Notes: generated by a model from the letters alone, not told the origin. DNA of 33,091 nt from Phenylobacterium sp. (GCF_030681155.1 NZ_JAUXXE010000006.1:1-33091); one strand, 5' to 3'. Positions 7,036-16,763 are shown, counted from the first letter of the stretch. Translations and numbers: made by a program.

Positions 7036-10000
7036 TCAACCTTCGCGGTGGAGCTCAGCAAGGGTTTCGGCCAACAGCTTTTCTGGAACCGCCATCAGCT
7101 TCGGCCCGTCCGTCCAGACGAGGGCGGCCTCGATTTGCCGGCCCTCGAAGATGTCGGCCAGCACGGCGGCATAGATCGCCATCTGCCGCAGATAGGCGGG
7201 GTCGGCGTCCTCAATGCGCTGGGGAGAGGGCCGGTTGGTCTTGAAGTCGGCGACCAGCACCCGGTCCGGCAAAACCACCAGCCGGTCGATACGGCCCGAA
7301 ATAGCCAGGCCCGCGGGCAGGCGGCTAGCGGTCCCGGCCACCGAGACCTCGGCGCGGCTGCCGGGGCCGAACACCTCGGCGAAGCGGCGATCCTCAAGCA
7401 CGCCAAGGGCCGCGCTGATCATCTCGGCGCGCTGGTCGTCGGTCAGGTCGCGCTCGCGGGCCAAGATGCGCCCGGCCGCCGAGGCGCGCTCGGCGACGGC
7501 CAGGTCGGGCAGGATTTGCAGCAAACGGTGAATCAGATCGCCCCGTCGGAACCGCCCCAGCCCCTGTGTGCGGATCAGTGGCGAGGCGGCAGGCGTGACG
7601 ACGTCCTCGCCAAGCTGCGAGGGCGAGGCGTAGCGGGCATAGGCCTCAGCCTTAGCCTCGACCGACGCCCAGGATGGGACTGGAGAGACCGTGTTCACAA
7701 TCGCGGCGCCGGCGCCCAGGGCCTGCGGATCGGGACCAAAACGCACGATCTCCATGCCGTTCGAGCGGATGGCGCGTTTGTCGCCGGAGACGTCGGCATG
7801 CTCGAAGGCGTCGTTGATCGCGCCCCACCAGCCCTTGATGTTTTCTTCCTTGGCGTTGGCCGCGACCCGGCCGCAGAGCACCAGCCGATCGCGGGCTCGG
7901 GTCAGGGCGACGTAGAGCAGGCGGTAGGCCTCGTCCTCGTCCTTCTTGGCGCGCCATTCGCGGGCGCGGCCGGAGGCCTCGCAGTCGCCGGCCTTCGACG
8001 CGCTCCACAGGAAGCCGCCCTCCTGGGTGGCCAGTAGCGGCGAACCACGGGCGGTGCGCGACAGCGTCGTCTCCGGTAGGAAGACGATCGGCGCTTCCAG
8101 GCCCTTAGCGCCGTGAGCGGTCATGACCCGCACCTCGTCGCGACCCGACTCCATCTCGCGTTTGACGGTGATGTCGAGGCTGGCGAAGGCGGCGGCCAGG
8201 CTTTCCAGGTCCTCGACGCCGCGGTTCTCGGCGGCCAGGACCTGGGCCAGGAATTCGTCCAGGGCGTCCTCGGCCTCGCTTCCCAGCCGTCCCAGCAGGC
8301 GTTGGCGCATCGAGCGGCCGGCGCCGTCGCGCAGGCCCAGGAGCCGCGAATACAGCTCGAACGGCCGCTGGGTTCGGGCGGCGTCGCGCACCCAGGTCAG
8401 CAATTCCGCCGCCGCGCGCCATTCCGGCGCCTCGTCCTGGCGGCGATGCAGCACGGCGATCAGATTCTCGCGGCCGCGGCCCTTGGCCAGGGCATAGAGG
8501 CTGTCATCGGAGAGGTCGCAGAACGGACTGCGCAGCAGGGCCGCCAGGGTCAGCTCGTCGGAGGGGAACTGGGCGAAGCGGGCGATGGCCACCAGATCGT
8601 CGAAGACGATGTGCTCTGACAGCGCCAGCCGGTCGGCGCCGGCCACCGGGATCTTGCGGTGTTTCAGGGCCCGCAGGATCTCTTCGAACAGCGCCGTGCG
8701 TCGCCGCACCAGGATAAGCACGTCGCCCGCCGTGGCGGGGCGCCATTGGCGCAGGTCCTTATCGAACACTCCGTCGCCGCGGGCGATCAGGGCGGCGATC
8801 TCGCCGGCGATCTTCTCGGCCAACCGTTTGTTGGCGCTGCCTTCGCTCTCCTGGTCGAGGGGGGCGTCCCAGGCGTCGTGGATCTCGGTCTTTTCCTCGC
8901 GCTCCAGCGGCCACAGGTCGACACAGCCATGGTCGGTGCGCATGGCGGTGTGGATGATGGGCTCGACCTCGACGCGGGGCAGGACGGCCCCGGCCAATTC
9001 GGCCGGCGCGAAGGCGGCGTCCACGAACCGCAGCACCTGGGGCGTCGAGCGCCAGGAGGTCAGCAGGTCCACGCGCTCAAAGCGGAAGCCGGCCCCCGTG
9101 GCGCGGTCCTTGTGGAACTCGAACTCCTGAATCAGCAGTTCGGGCCGCGCGCCCTGGAAGGAATAGATCGACTGCTTCTCGTCGCCCACGACGAACATGT
9201 TGCGTTCCAGCCGCTCGCGCACGGTCGGGGCGCCGGCGCCGGAGAAGAACTCCTCGGTGAGGGCGCGGACGATCTCCCACTGCTCGGGCGCGGTGTCCTG
9301 GGCCTCGTCGACCAGGATGTGGTCGATGCCGCCGTCCAGCTTGAACAGCACCCAGGCCGCCATGGGCCGAGAGGCCACCAGGTCGCGGGTCTTCTCGATC
9401 AGGTCGCTGAAGTCGAGCGAGCCGGACGACGACTTCTCGATGCCGTAGGCGGTCAGATAGGCATTGGCCAGGATCAGGGCCGAGCCTGTGTCGATCGCCA
9501 CCTGGGCGGCGCGCATCTGATCGCGGGCCTGCTCCAGCCGGTCCTGCTCGGACAGCAGGAACATCCGCAATTGCTCGCGGGGCTTCAGGCCGCTGGTCTT
9601 GGCGACCCAGGTCGCGGGCGTGCCCTCGCCCTTCTCGGTGAACAGCGCGGCCAGGCAGTCGGCGAGGCTGGCGGCTGGGTTGCCGGCGATGGCCTTCAGT
9701 GCGGCGGCGTTCTTCTGGTCGGTCTTGGTGCCCAGCGCCAGGACCTCGGCGCAGTCGGTCCAGGCGCGGCGATCGAGCCCGGCCAGGACGGCGACCTCGA
9801 GAGCCTCTGGGTCAGTCGCCTCGTCGAAGCCGCAGACCGACCAGACGTCGTCCATCGTCCCGGCCAGTCCGCCATTGCGGGCGATGTAGTTGGCCAGGCG
9901 GCCGCGCGCGGACTCGAACGATCCGAACATCGACTGGAAACTGCCGAAATCGAGGGCCACCGAAAACCGTGCATAGGCCTCGGCGACCAGGCCCTCGCCT

Positions 10001-10500
10001 TTCAAGGCGTGGCGGGCCACCGCCTTGCGGGCGGCGTCGGCGATGGCGGCCGAGGCCGCGTCGTCCATCACCCGGAAGCCGGGCGAGACGCCGGCCTCCA
10101 GCGGAAAGCGCCGCAGCAGCTTTTCGCAGAAGGCGTGGATGGTCTGGATCTTCAGGCCGCCGGGGGTTTCCAAGGCGCTGGCGAAGAGGGCGCGGGCCTT
10201 GGACAGGCCCCGGTGGTCGTAGGCGTCAGGCGTCTTACCTTCCAACTTGGCCAGGGCCTCGCGCAGGCTGATGTCGTCGCAGACTGACCAGTCGCCCAGC
10301 AGCAGGAACAGGCGGCGCTGCATCTCAGCGGCGGCGGCCTTGGTGTAGGTGACGCAGAGGATAGTCTCGGGCTGCGCGCCGGCCAACAGCAGCCGCGCGA
10401 CCCGGTCGATCAGGGTCTTGGTCTTGCCCGACCCGGCGTTGGCGGTGACGAAGGCAGAGAGGCCCGGATCGGCGGCCAGTCTTTGCGGATCGGGACTCAT
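7036..10500 (-). CDS. addA: Double-strand break repair helicase AddA
   Basis: AddA is the motor and nuclease subunit of the AddAB helicase-nuclease, which resects broken DNA ends and loads RecA. The 1,154-residue product begins MSPDPQRLAADP (a UvrD-type Q motif), followed by Walker A in NAGSGKTKT (residues 21-29). Other helicase motifs are VTYTKAAAAEM, ILVDEAQDTAPEQW (motif II) and LLYVALTRARDRLVL (motif VI). The C-terminal RecB-like nuclease holds SGRIDRLVV and VLVADFKTNRP, with the metal and catalytic Asp/Lys residues. ATG 10500 overlaps the addB stop (ATGA) and has AGGAGG eight bases upstream; ten extra residues from a further in-frame start are unlikely. Confidence 0.95.
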   Translation of the reverse strand: MSPDPQRLAADPGLSAFVTANAGSGKTKTLIDRVARLLLAGAQPETILCVTYTKAAAAEMQRRLFLLLGDWSVCDDISLREALAKLEGKTPDAYDHRGLSKARALFASALETPGGLKIQTIHAFCEKLLRRFPLEAGVSPGFRVMDDAASAAIADAARKAVARHALKGEGLVAEAYARFSVALDFGSFQSMFGSFESARGRLANYIARNGGLAGTMDDVWSVCGFDEATDPEALEVAVLAGLDRRAWTDCAEVLALGTKTDQKNAAALKAIAGNPAASLADCLAALFTEKGEGTPATWVAKTSGLKPREQLRMFLLSEQDRLEQARDQMRAAQVAIDTGSALILANAYLTAYGIEKSSSGSLDFSDLIEKTRDLVASRPMAAWVLFKLDGGIDHILVDEAQDTAPEQWEIVRALTEEFFSGAGAPTVRERLERNMFVVGDEKQSIYSFQGARPELLIQEFEFHKDRATGAGFRFERVDLLTSWRSTPQVLRFVDAAFAPAELAGAVLPRVEVEPIIHTAMRTDHGCVDLWPLEREEKTEIHDAWDAPLDQESEGSANKRLAEKIAGEIAALIARGDGVFDKDLRQWRPATAGDVLILVRRRTALFEEILRALKHRKIPVAGADRLALSEHIVFDDLVAIARFAQFPSDELTLAALLRSPFCDLSDDSLYALAKGRGRENLIAVLHRRQDEAPEWRAAAELLTWVRDAARTQRPFELYSRLLGLRDGAGRSMRQRLLGRLGSEAEDALDEFLAQVLAAENRGVEDLESLAAAFASLDITVKREMESGRDEVRVMTAHGAKGLEAPIVFLPETTLSRTARGSPLLATQEGGFLWSASKAGDCEASGRAREWRAKKDEDEAYRLLYVALTRARDRLVLCGRVAANAKEENIKGWWGAINDAFEHADVSGDKRAIRSNGMEIVRFGPDPQALGAGAAIVNTVSPVPSWASVEAKAEAYARYASPSQLGEDVVTPAASPLIRTQGLGRFRRGDLIHRLLQILPDLAVAERASAAGRILARERDLTDDQRAEMISAALGVLEDRRFAEVFGPGSRAEVSVAGTASRLPAGLAISGRIDRLVVLPDRVLVADFKTNRPSPQRIEDADPAYLRQMAIYAAVLADIFEGRQIEAALVWTDGPKLMAVPEKLLAETLAELHREG

Positions 10501-13493
10501 TCGCCGTCCTCCTCGCCGCTGGTCGACCATTCGAAGACCCGGGCCAGGTGGTCGTAGTCGCTCATGTACTGCTTCACGAACTGCGGGGCGGTTCGTGAAG
10601 TGTAAGGCCGGCCATGGTCGAACTGGCTGATGAGCTTGACCAGGCCCTCATAAGCGTTGGCGGCGGCCAGAGCGCTCTCATCGCCCGGCATGGCGCGCAC
10701 TTCTTCGCGGCCGGCCGGCTTGCGGCCGGTGATTTCCAGATAGGTCAGTTCGCCGGGCTCCGGATGGCCCAGCGTGGGAAAGCCGCCGGACTGCAGGATC
10801 GCCGCCGTCAGGGTGAGCTGGGGCGAGAACCCAGTCTCCACCACCTTCTTCGACGGGGCCTTGCCGGTCTTGTAGTCGAGGATGTGGCCGTAGCCTTGCG
10901 GGTCGATCTCGATGCGGTCGGCGCGGGCGTTGACAGTGAAAGGGCCGGCGGGCGCCTCGATGGTCAGTTCGCCCTTCAGTTCGACATGGATGGTGCGGCC
11001 GTCGGCGCGGCGGCGGCGTTCCAGGTCGGCGACCCAGGCGGCGGCCTCCTTGGCCAGGGCGGTCTCGCGGGCCAGCGCCTCGTGCGGCATGCCGGCGGCT
11101 TCCAGTTCGGCGACGTAGAGCCCTTCGAAAATCGCGGCGGCGTCAGGCGGAAGCTCGACGGGATGATCCTCGGCCAGCCGCTCGAAGGCCTTGTGGATCG
11201 CGGTGCCGCGCGCTCGGGCCTCCACCGCCTCGTCGGGCCGTTCCAGCGGGTAGAGCTTCAGGATATCGCGCGCCCAGACGGCGTAGGGGTCGCGGGTCAA
11301 AGCTTCGATGCGGGTCACCGCCATCACGCGGGGCCGGTCGGCGATCGGGGGGTTGGGCGAAGGACGCTTGGCTGGGGCGTAGCCGCCGGCGGCGTCGAGG
11401 CCGCGCGCCCAGTCGATGACCTCGGGGCGGCCGGGCAGGATCATGCCGGCGCCGCGCGCCAGGGTTTCCAACCGCCACAGCCAGCGCGACTTCACCGCCG
11501 GGCCGCCTTCGCGGCGCTCGGAGTGCAACAGGATCACCTCGGGCGCGCAGGCGGCCTGAGCGAAGTCGTGGGCGGCCAGGCCGACCCGGCGTTCGGGCGG
11601 CGGCAGGCCGAGCTTGGCGCGCATCGGCCGAGACAGGAACGGGTCAAGCGGCGCGCCCTGCGGCCAGGTGCCTTCTTCCAGGCCGGCGACGATCAGCCGG
11701 TCGGCGCGGGTCAGGCGCGCCTCAATGGCGCCCAGGATCCGCAGGCGCGGGTGGGTCGAGCCGCCGGTGCGGACCGACTCGCCCGACATCAGCCTGGACA
11801 GCAGATCGGCGAAGCCGCGGGGCGAGGTCTGCGGCAGGCCGTGAGATTCGTCGATCAATCCTGCCAGCAATCGCCCCAGGGTCTCGCCGCCATGGCCAGC
11901 CCAGAGGTCACCGGTGTCGCCGAGCGGGTCTGCCGAGAGCGCTTCCAGGGTCTCGGTGAGGCGGCGTGCGGCTTCGGCCGGGGCTTGAGCCTCAGCGCCG
12001 ATCTCTAGGCGCGACAGCGCCGCGCGCAGCTCGGCCGTGAGCAGCAGCGCTTCGTCCGCCCCCTTGGCGCGGAGCTGCGTTTCGAGCGCCTCCCAGGTGG
12101 TCTTGCGCGGGCCGCGCAGACCTTGGAGCTCGAGTTCGATCCGGCGGCGTTCCAGGGTCTCGGGATCGAGACCAAGGCGCGTGAACGGGTGCTTGAGGAT
12201 CGCCAGCAGCACGATGGGGTCGAGCGGGTCGACGGCGGCCTTGGCGACCAGACCGGCCAGCGCGCCGCCGGGGCAACCGGACAGCGCCAGGCCGGCCGAG
12301 GAGTCGGCGCCCACGCCCCAGCGGGCGAGCTTGGCGGCCACGCGGCGGGCGAGGGTCTGGTCGGGCGCGACCAGGGCGGCGGTCTTGCCGGGGGTTTCTA
12401 GCGTCTCACGCAGCAGCAGGGCGGCGATGGTCGCGGCCTCTTCCTCGGCGCGGGCGGTGACGACGGAAAGGCCGGCCAGACCCTCGGCGATCGGGTCCAC
12501 ACCCTCGGTCTGTCCCTCGGCGCGCAGGTTCTCGATCACGGTCAGCCAGTCGGCGGTGCGCTCGGCTGGGCGCAGGGCCTCGTTGATGACCCGGCGGCGC
12601 CAGCGGCCGCGGGAGTCGAAGCTATGCGAGGCGGGCCAGGGCATGACCTCGGTGCGGGTGATGCCGGCGCGGGTCAGCAGGCGCTTCATCGCGCCCTGCG
12701 GATGCTGCTCGCCCACCTCGTCCCAGGCCTCGGCGGCCAGGCTGTCGTCGAGGCCGGGCAGCACCACCGCCCCCTGCGGCGCCTGGGCGATCACCCGCAG
12801 CAGGTCGGCGGTGGCGGGGGCGGTGCCGGTGGAGCCGGCGGCTATCAGCACGCCTTGCGGCGGATTCTGCGTCCAGGTTTCAGCCAGCCGGCGCAACAGG
12901 GCGACGCGGCGACGGGTGGTGTCCACCAGCCCCATGGCCGCCAGCCGCTTGGGCCACTCGTTCAGCGCGGTTTCCAGGAAATGGCGGCTCACCTGCCAAT
13001 GCTCGGCGAGGTCGGCGCTAACTAGGTCGGCGAGCCCGTCGCCGGGAACCTCCTCGATCTGCAGGCTGTCGAGGAAGCCGCCCAGGGCGTCGGCCAGTTC
13101 CAACGCCGCCGAGGCGTCGAGGTCGCGGCCCAGCGCCCGCTCGTTCTCCTTGACCAACCGTGTCAGCTCGAAGCGCCGCTGCAGGGGCGCGATGGCGGCG
13201 GGCAGGTCGACGGCGAGATCGCCCGGTTCGAACGGCGGCTCACCCTCGTCCAGGTCGCCCAGCGGCCGAATCTGCGGCGGCAGCAAGGCCGCGCCGCCAC
13301 CGGCGGCGATGAAGGCGTCGGCCAGCGAGCGGGCGCCGCGCCGGGTCGGGGTCAGGATCACCGCCTGGGACAGCGCCTCGGGACCGAGCGGCATCAGCGC
13401 GTCGTAGAGGCCCTGGGCGAGGTCCTGCACGAAGGGGCGATGCGCCGGAATGCTGAACCAGCGTGGGGCGGGGCTGGTGAAGAGGCTGCTCAC
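10497..13493 (-). CDS. addB: Double-strand break repair protein AddB
   Basis: AddB is the partner of AddA, with an inactive helicase fold that scans for recombination hotspots and a C-terminal nuclease. The 998-residue protein opens with SSLFTSPAPRWF. It lacks a Walker A motif: VILTPTRRGARSLADAF stands where one would lie. The RecB-like nuclease keeps GYGHILDYKTGK near residue 870. The last 300 or so residues contain no cysteine, so the iron-sulfur staple known from Bacillus AddB is absent; TRDPYAVWARD stands where the first cysteine is expected. The start is GTG at 13493, overlapping the murU stop as GTGA. The larger open frame upstream is shadow of murU. Confidence 0.94.
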   Translation of the reverse strand: MSSLFTSPAPRWFSIPAHRPFVQDLAQGLYDALMPLGPEALSQAVILTPTRRGARSLADAFIAAGGGAALLPPQIRPLGDLDEGEPPFEPGDLAVDLPAAIAPLQRRFELTRLVKENERALGRDLDASAALELADALGGFLDSLQIEEVPGDGLADLVSADLAEHWQVSRHFLETALNEWPKRLAAMGLVDTTRRRVALLRRLAETWTQNPPQGVLIAAGSTGTAPATADLLRVIAQAPQGAVVLPGLDDSLAAEAWDEVGEQHPQGAMKRLLTRAGITRTEVMPWPASHSFDSRGRWRRRVINEALRPAERTADWLTVIENLRAEGQTEGVDPIAEGLAGLSVVTARAEEEAATIAALLLRETLETPGKTAALVAPDQTLARRVAAKLARWGVGADSSAGLALSGCPGGALAGLVAKAAVDPLDPIVLLAILKHPFTRLGLDPETLERRRIELELQGLRGPRKTTWEALETQLRAKGADEALLLTAELRAALSRLEIGAEAQAPAEAARRLTETLEALSADPLGDTGDLWAGHGGETLGRLLAGLIDESHGLPQTSPRGFADLLSRLMSGESVRTGGSTHPRLRILGAIEARLTRADRLIVAGLEEGTWPQGAPLDPFLSRPMRAKLGLPPPERRVGLAAHDFAQAACAPEVILLHSERREGGPAVKSRWLWRLETLARGAGMILPGRPEVIDWARGLDAAGGYAPAKRPSPNPPIADRPRVMAVTRIEALTRDPYAVWARDILKLYPLERPDEAVEARARGTAIHKAFERLAEDHPVELPPDAAAIFEGLYVAELEAAGMPHEALARETALAKEAAAWVADLERRRRADGRTIHVELKGELTIEAPAGPFTVNARADRIEIDPQGYGHILDYKTGKAPSKKVVETGFSPQLTLTAAILQSGGFPTLGHPEPGELTYLEITGRKPAGREEVRAMPGDESALAAANAYEGLVKLISQFDHGRPYTSRTAPQFVKQYMSDYDHLARVFEWSTSGEEDGE

Positions 13494-14200
13494 CGCAGCT
13501 TCGCTTCCGTCGCCTCCCGAGCGGCGGGATCTCCCACATGCATCCAAAAGCCGTCCATCACCGCCCCGAACAGGCGGCCCTGTTCCGACAGCTTCCACCA
13601 GATCGGCAGGATCGAGAACGGGCCGTCCGGCTGGTCGTCGACCAATTGCGGCTTGAGGATCTGGAAGCCGACATTGGCGTACGGTGTCGGCGGCTCCGGC
13701 TCGGCCGAGTGGGTGACCCGCCCGGCCTCGTCCATGAAGAAGCCGCGCGGTCCCTCAAAGCCGATCCCATGGCCGCGCCGCACCAGCAGCAGGCAGAGAT
13801 CCATGAGCTCGGGGTCCCAGGCCGCCTTCAAGGTTTCCAGCGCCGGGGTCTCGCCCTCGATCCACAGCGAGTCGATATTGGCGACCAGGATCGGATCGTC
13901 GCCCAGCATGGCGCGCGCGCGCTTGATGCCGCCGCCGGAATCCAGCAGTTCGCCGCGCTCGTCGGAGATCAGGATTTTGAGGTCGGTGCGCCCTGCCAGA
14001 TGGGCTTCCATCTGGTCGGCGAAGTGGTGGACGTTGACGACCGCGGTCTCGACGCCGGCCTCGACCAGGCGGTCCAGCACCCGGTCGATCAGGGTGCGGC
14101 CGGCGACCTCGACCAGGGCCTTGGGGCGGTCGTCGGTCAGCGGGCGCATCCGCGAGCCGATCCCGGCGGCCAGCACCATGGCGGTCTTGATCTGCGTCAT
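13490..14200 (-). CDS. murU: N-acetylmuramate-1-phosphate uridylyltransferase (MurU-type)
   Basis: The 236-residue sugar-phosphate nucleotidyltransferase carries the signature AAGIGSRMRPLTDDRPKAL near residues 11-29, a metal-binding segment ILVANIDSLWIEG, and no left-handed beta-helix acyltransferase domain. In Pseudomonas putida, MurU makes UDP-MurNAc from MurNAc-1-phosphate in a peptidoglycan-recycling shortcut that bypasses de novo MurA/MurB steps and fosfomycin. The direct pairing with an AmgK-type kinase, with ATGA overlap, is the main reason for MurU over a generic glucose-1-phosphate transferase. The ATG sits at 14200, and its TGA overlaps the addB GTG. Confidence 0.85.
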   Translation of the reverse strand: MTQIKTAMVLAAGIGSRMRPLTDDRPKALVEVAGRTLIDRVLDRLVEAGVETAVVNVHHFADQMEAHLAGRTDLKILISDERGELLDSGGGIKRARAMLGDDPILVANIDSLWIEGETPALETLKAAWDPELMDLCLLLVRRGHGIGFEGPRGFFMDEAGRVTHSAEPEPPTPYANVGFQILKPQLVDDQPDGPFSILPIWWKLSEQGRLFGAVMDGFWMHVGDPAAREATEAKLR

Positions 14201-15288
14201 CGGCGGGCGCTCTGCGGGATGTGGCGGTCGAACCAGGCTTTGAGCTCCGCCATCTGCGGGTCGGCCAGATTGCGTTCGAGATAGCGCCAGGTGCGCGGCA
14301 TGAACTCTTCGTACTGGGTCCGGCCCAGCAACGCCTGGCGGGCGAACACCCGGCCAAGGATGCGGGCGGCGTTGGAGGCCGCGAGGGCGCGGTAGTCGGC
14401 GATGAAGGCTTCGCGATCGAGGCTGGGCCGGGCCGCGAGGAAGCGGTCCAGCATCGCGGTTTCCAGCTCCGGCGAGACGTCGCGGCGGGCGTCCTGCAAC
14501 AGGTGGGTCAGGTCCCAGGCCGGGTGAGCGCGCAGGGCGTCCTGGAAGTCCAGCAGGCCGACGCGGGCGACGCCGTCGCGCTCCGGCAACCATAGCAGAT
14601 TCTGGGCGTGGAAGTCGCGGTGGGTGAAGACGCTGGCCCCTGCGTCGCCACGCGCGAAGATCGGCGCCCAGAGTGCGTCCCATTCGGCGATGGCGTCGGC
14701 GGGAAGGGCGGGCAGGCCGCTGAACTTCGGCCACCACTCGAGGAATGTGTCGGTCCCGACCTTCAGGGCCAGGGCGTCGTAGGTCAGTAGCGGCCAGCTT
14801 GCGCCGTCGGTGGTCAGGATTTCCGGCGGCGGCGCGGCCTGTAGGGAGATCTGGACGTCGACGGCGGCCTCATAGAGCGGGGTCTCGGCCTGGCCCTGCG
14901 CGATCAGGGTGGCGAACAGACCATCGCCCAGGTCTTCCAGCACGGCCAAGCCGTTCTCGATGTCGTGCGCCAGGATCGTCGGCGCGGACAGCTCGCGCTC
15001 CCGCAGGAAGGCGGCGGTGGCGACGAAGGCGGCCACAGAGCCGGCGGCCAGACGTGCGGCGGCGTTGTAGCCCATGGCCAGCCGTTCGGCGTCGGTCGCC
15101 CCGGGCGGGCAGACGGTGGTTTCCAGGGCCGGCGGTTGATCCATGAAGATCGCCGCCGAACCGTTCGGCTGCTGCAAACGCTCATAGGCGCGCGTTGAGG
15201 CGTCGCCGGCTAGCGGCTCGCGACGCGCGTCGCCGAACCCGGCCGCTTTCAGGAACTCGGCCTTGCGGCCCTCACGATCAGAACTCAA
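14197..15288 (-). CDS. amgK: Anomeric MurNAc/GlcNAc sugar kinase (AmgK-type)
   Basis: The 363-residue protein is an aminoglycoside-phosphotransferase-fold kinase. It shows the catalytic loop VFTHRDFHAQNLL (His223, Asp225, Asn230) and the metal-binding LLDFQDALRA about 25 residues on. AmgK phosphorylates the anomeric carbon of MurNAc and GlcNAc recovered from the cell wall, feeding MurU, whose gene follows with a 4-base overlap. The start is TTG at 15288 with GGAAGGA upstream at good spacing; no in-frame ATG or GTG fits better, and it overlaps the tsaE end by 11 bases. The substrate is inferred from the gene pair; the fold itself is certain. Confidence 0.85.
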   Translation of the reverse strand: MSSDREGRKAEFLKAAGFGDARREPLAGDASTRAYERLQQPNGSAAIFMDQPPALETTVCPPGATDAERLAMGYNAAARLAAGSVAAFVATAAFLRERELSAPTILAHDIENGLAVLEDLGDGLFATLIAQGQAETPLYEAAVDVQISLQAAPPPEILTTDGASWPLLTYDALALKVGTDTFLEWWPKFSGLPALPADAIAEWDALWAPIFARGDAGASVFTHRDFHAQNLLWLPERDGVARVGLLDFQDALRAHPAWDLTHLLQDARRDVSPELETAMLDRFLAARPSLDREAFIADYRALAASNAARILGRVFARQALLGRTQYEEFMPRTWRYLERNLADPQMAELKAWFDRHIPQSARR

Positions 15289-15754
15289 GCCCGCGTCCTT
15301 CCCAGGCGCCAGCCGGCGTCAGCCGGGCGCGCCGCGCCTCCCCGCCATCCGGGGCCAGATCGATGGCGATCTCTATATCGAGTCGGTCGGGAGGAAGGTG
15401 GCCGTCTAGGCGCTCAGGCCACTCTATCACCGCCGCGCCGTCCTCCAGCGCCTCGTCCAGCCCGATCTCATAGGCCTCGTCGGCGGAGGTCAGGCGATAG
15501 AGGTCGAAATGCGCGACCTTCAGCCGCGCGCCTTCATAGAACTGCACCAGGGTGAAGGTCGGGCTCGGGACGTCTTCGGTCGGCGTGGTCAGGGCGCGGA
15601 TCAGGGCACGGGCCAGGGTCGACTTGCCCGCCCCCAACGGCCCGGTCAGGCAGATCGCCTCGCCAGGCTTCAACTCGGCGGCCATGGCCGCGCCCAGCCG
15701 GGCGGTGGCGGCCTCGTCATCGAGGCGAAAATCGCCGTCAGCGGGGGTGATCAT
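15278..15754 (-). CDS. tsaE: tRNA threonylcarbamoyladenosine biosynthesis ATPase TsaE
   Basis: TsaE works with TsaB and TsaD to place the t6A modification at position 37 of ANN-decoding tRNAs. The 158-residue P-loop protein has Walker A GPLGAGKS (38-45), the family segments VPSPTFTLVQFYEG and HFDLYRL, and VIEWPERL. Its ATG overlaps the stop of the preceding acyltransferase (ATGA), and its end overlaps amgK. From memory, in Caulobacter crescentus the neighbourhood of tsaE includes divL; here divL lies about 13 kb away, which may point to a local rearrangement. Confidence 0.94.
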   Translation of the reverse strand: MITPADGDFRLDDEAATARLGAAMAAELKPGEAICLTGPLGAGKSTLARALIRALTTPTEDVPSPTFTLVQFYEGARLKVAHFDLYRLTSADEAYEIGLDEALEDGAAVIEWPERLDGHLPPDRLDIEIAIDLAPDGGEARRARLTPAGAWEGRGLEF

Positions 15755-16629
15755 GCGAACGGCCGGTCTGGGTGGCGGGGCAAGATGTTCTCCACATAGG
15801 CCTTGAGCGCCAGGGTGGCGGTGTTGGCGTCGGGGTCCAGCGCTTGCGGCGCTATAGGCTCGCCGATGATCAGCGAAAACTCCCGACCACGCTTGTTCAG
15901 CAGTTCATGGAAGAGGGTGATGTCCCGCAGCTCCTGAGAAAAGCGGTTGAAGAAGTGGAAGAGGGTCGACCACGGCCCGGTCAGGTGCAGCGGCACGACG
16001 GCCGCCTCATACTTACGGGCTATGGACAGGGCGCTGGGCATCCACGGCGGGTCGGCCAGCATGCCGTCCGCGCCGCGTCGCGCCAGGCGGCCGGAGGGGA
16101 AGATCACGAGGGCGCGTTCCGCCTCCATCGCCTCGCGGGTGAGTTGCAGCGTGAGGCGGGTGCGGTCGCGGGTGCGTTTTTCCTCGACCCACTCGACCGG
16201 GATCAGCACTTCGTCGAAGCGCGCGACCACCCGGTGGGCGTCGGAGTTGGCGTAGAAGCAGATGTCGGGGCGCAGGTCCTTCAGGGCGTCGAACACCGCA
16301 ATGCCGTCGGCGATGCCGGTGGGGTGGTTGCAGACGAAAATGACTCGGCCATGCTTGGGCACGCGGTCCAGGCCCGAGGCCGTCACCTTCACGCTCAGCA
16401 TGTCGGACACATAGTCCAGAGCAGCGCGGCCCGAGAGCGGGCCGATGGCCTGCGCCATAGCGCGCGCCTTGCGGTAGTCCAGCATGCGGTAGAGCGCCGG
16501 GCGGATCATCGGCCAGGCCGGGCTGCCCGACAGTTTGGGCGCCCGTTCGGCGATCAGCACATCAATGATGTGGTCGTGATAGGCGCTGCGCGTAGGCAGG
16601 GCCGAAGCGGTGGATGCGACGCTCGTCAT
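15751..16629 (-). CDS. PlsC-like 1-acyl-glycerol-phosphate / lysophospholipid acyltransferase family protein
   Basis: The 292-residue protein has the acyltransferase block I NHPTGIADG (His102 with Asp108), block III VIFPSGRLARR and a later LHLTGPWS segment. Together these place it in the lysophospholipid/hemolysin-type acyltransferase family, which moves acyl chains onto glycerol- or ornithine-based lipids at the inner membrane. The exact acceptor cannot be told from sequence. I chose ATG 16629 (MTSVASTASALP); the open frame extends 41 codons upstream, but into low-complexity sequence. A 7-bp hairpin, GCGCCCC/GGGGCGC (16649-16675), lies in its leader. It heads the seven-gene minus-strand run. 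Confidence 0.78.
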   Translation of the reverse strand: MTSVASTASALPTRSAYHDHIIDVLIAERAPKLSGSPAWPMIRPALYRMLDYRKARAMAQAIGPLSGRAALDYVSDMLSVKVTASGLDRVPKHGRVIFVCNHPTGIADGIAVFDALKDLRPDICFYANSDAHRVVARFDEVLIPVEWVEEKRTRDRTRLTLQLTREAMEAERALVIFPSGRLARRGADGMLADPPWMPSALSIARKYEAAVVPLHLTGPWSTLFHFFNRFSQELRDITLFHELLNKRGREFSLIIGEPIAPQALDPDANTATLALKAYVENILPRHPDRPFA

Positions 16630-16763
16630 AGCCACGCCAGAATGCGCCGCGCCCCCTCGCCAGGGCAAGGGGCGCCCGGCTCTCGGCGCACCTGCGCGGC
16701 TGCTGCTCGCTTGACGTGGCGTCGGGTCTACCCAGGCCCCTTGGGAAGGCATAGAACGTCGAT

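Noticed and set aside
8659..12008. Long plus-strand frames (8659-10287, 10614-12008) opposite addA and addB
   Set aside because: Antisense shadows with low-complexity Gly/Gln/Arg composition and no family motifs.
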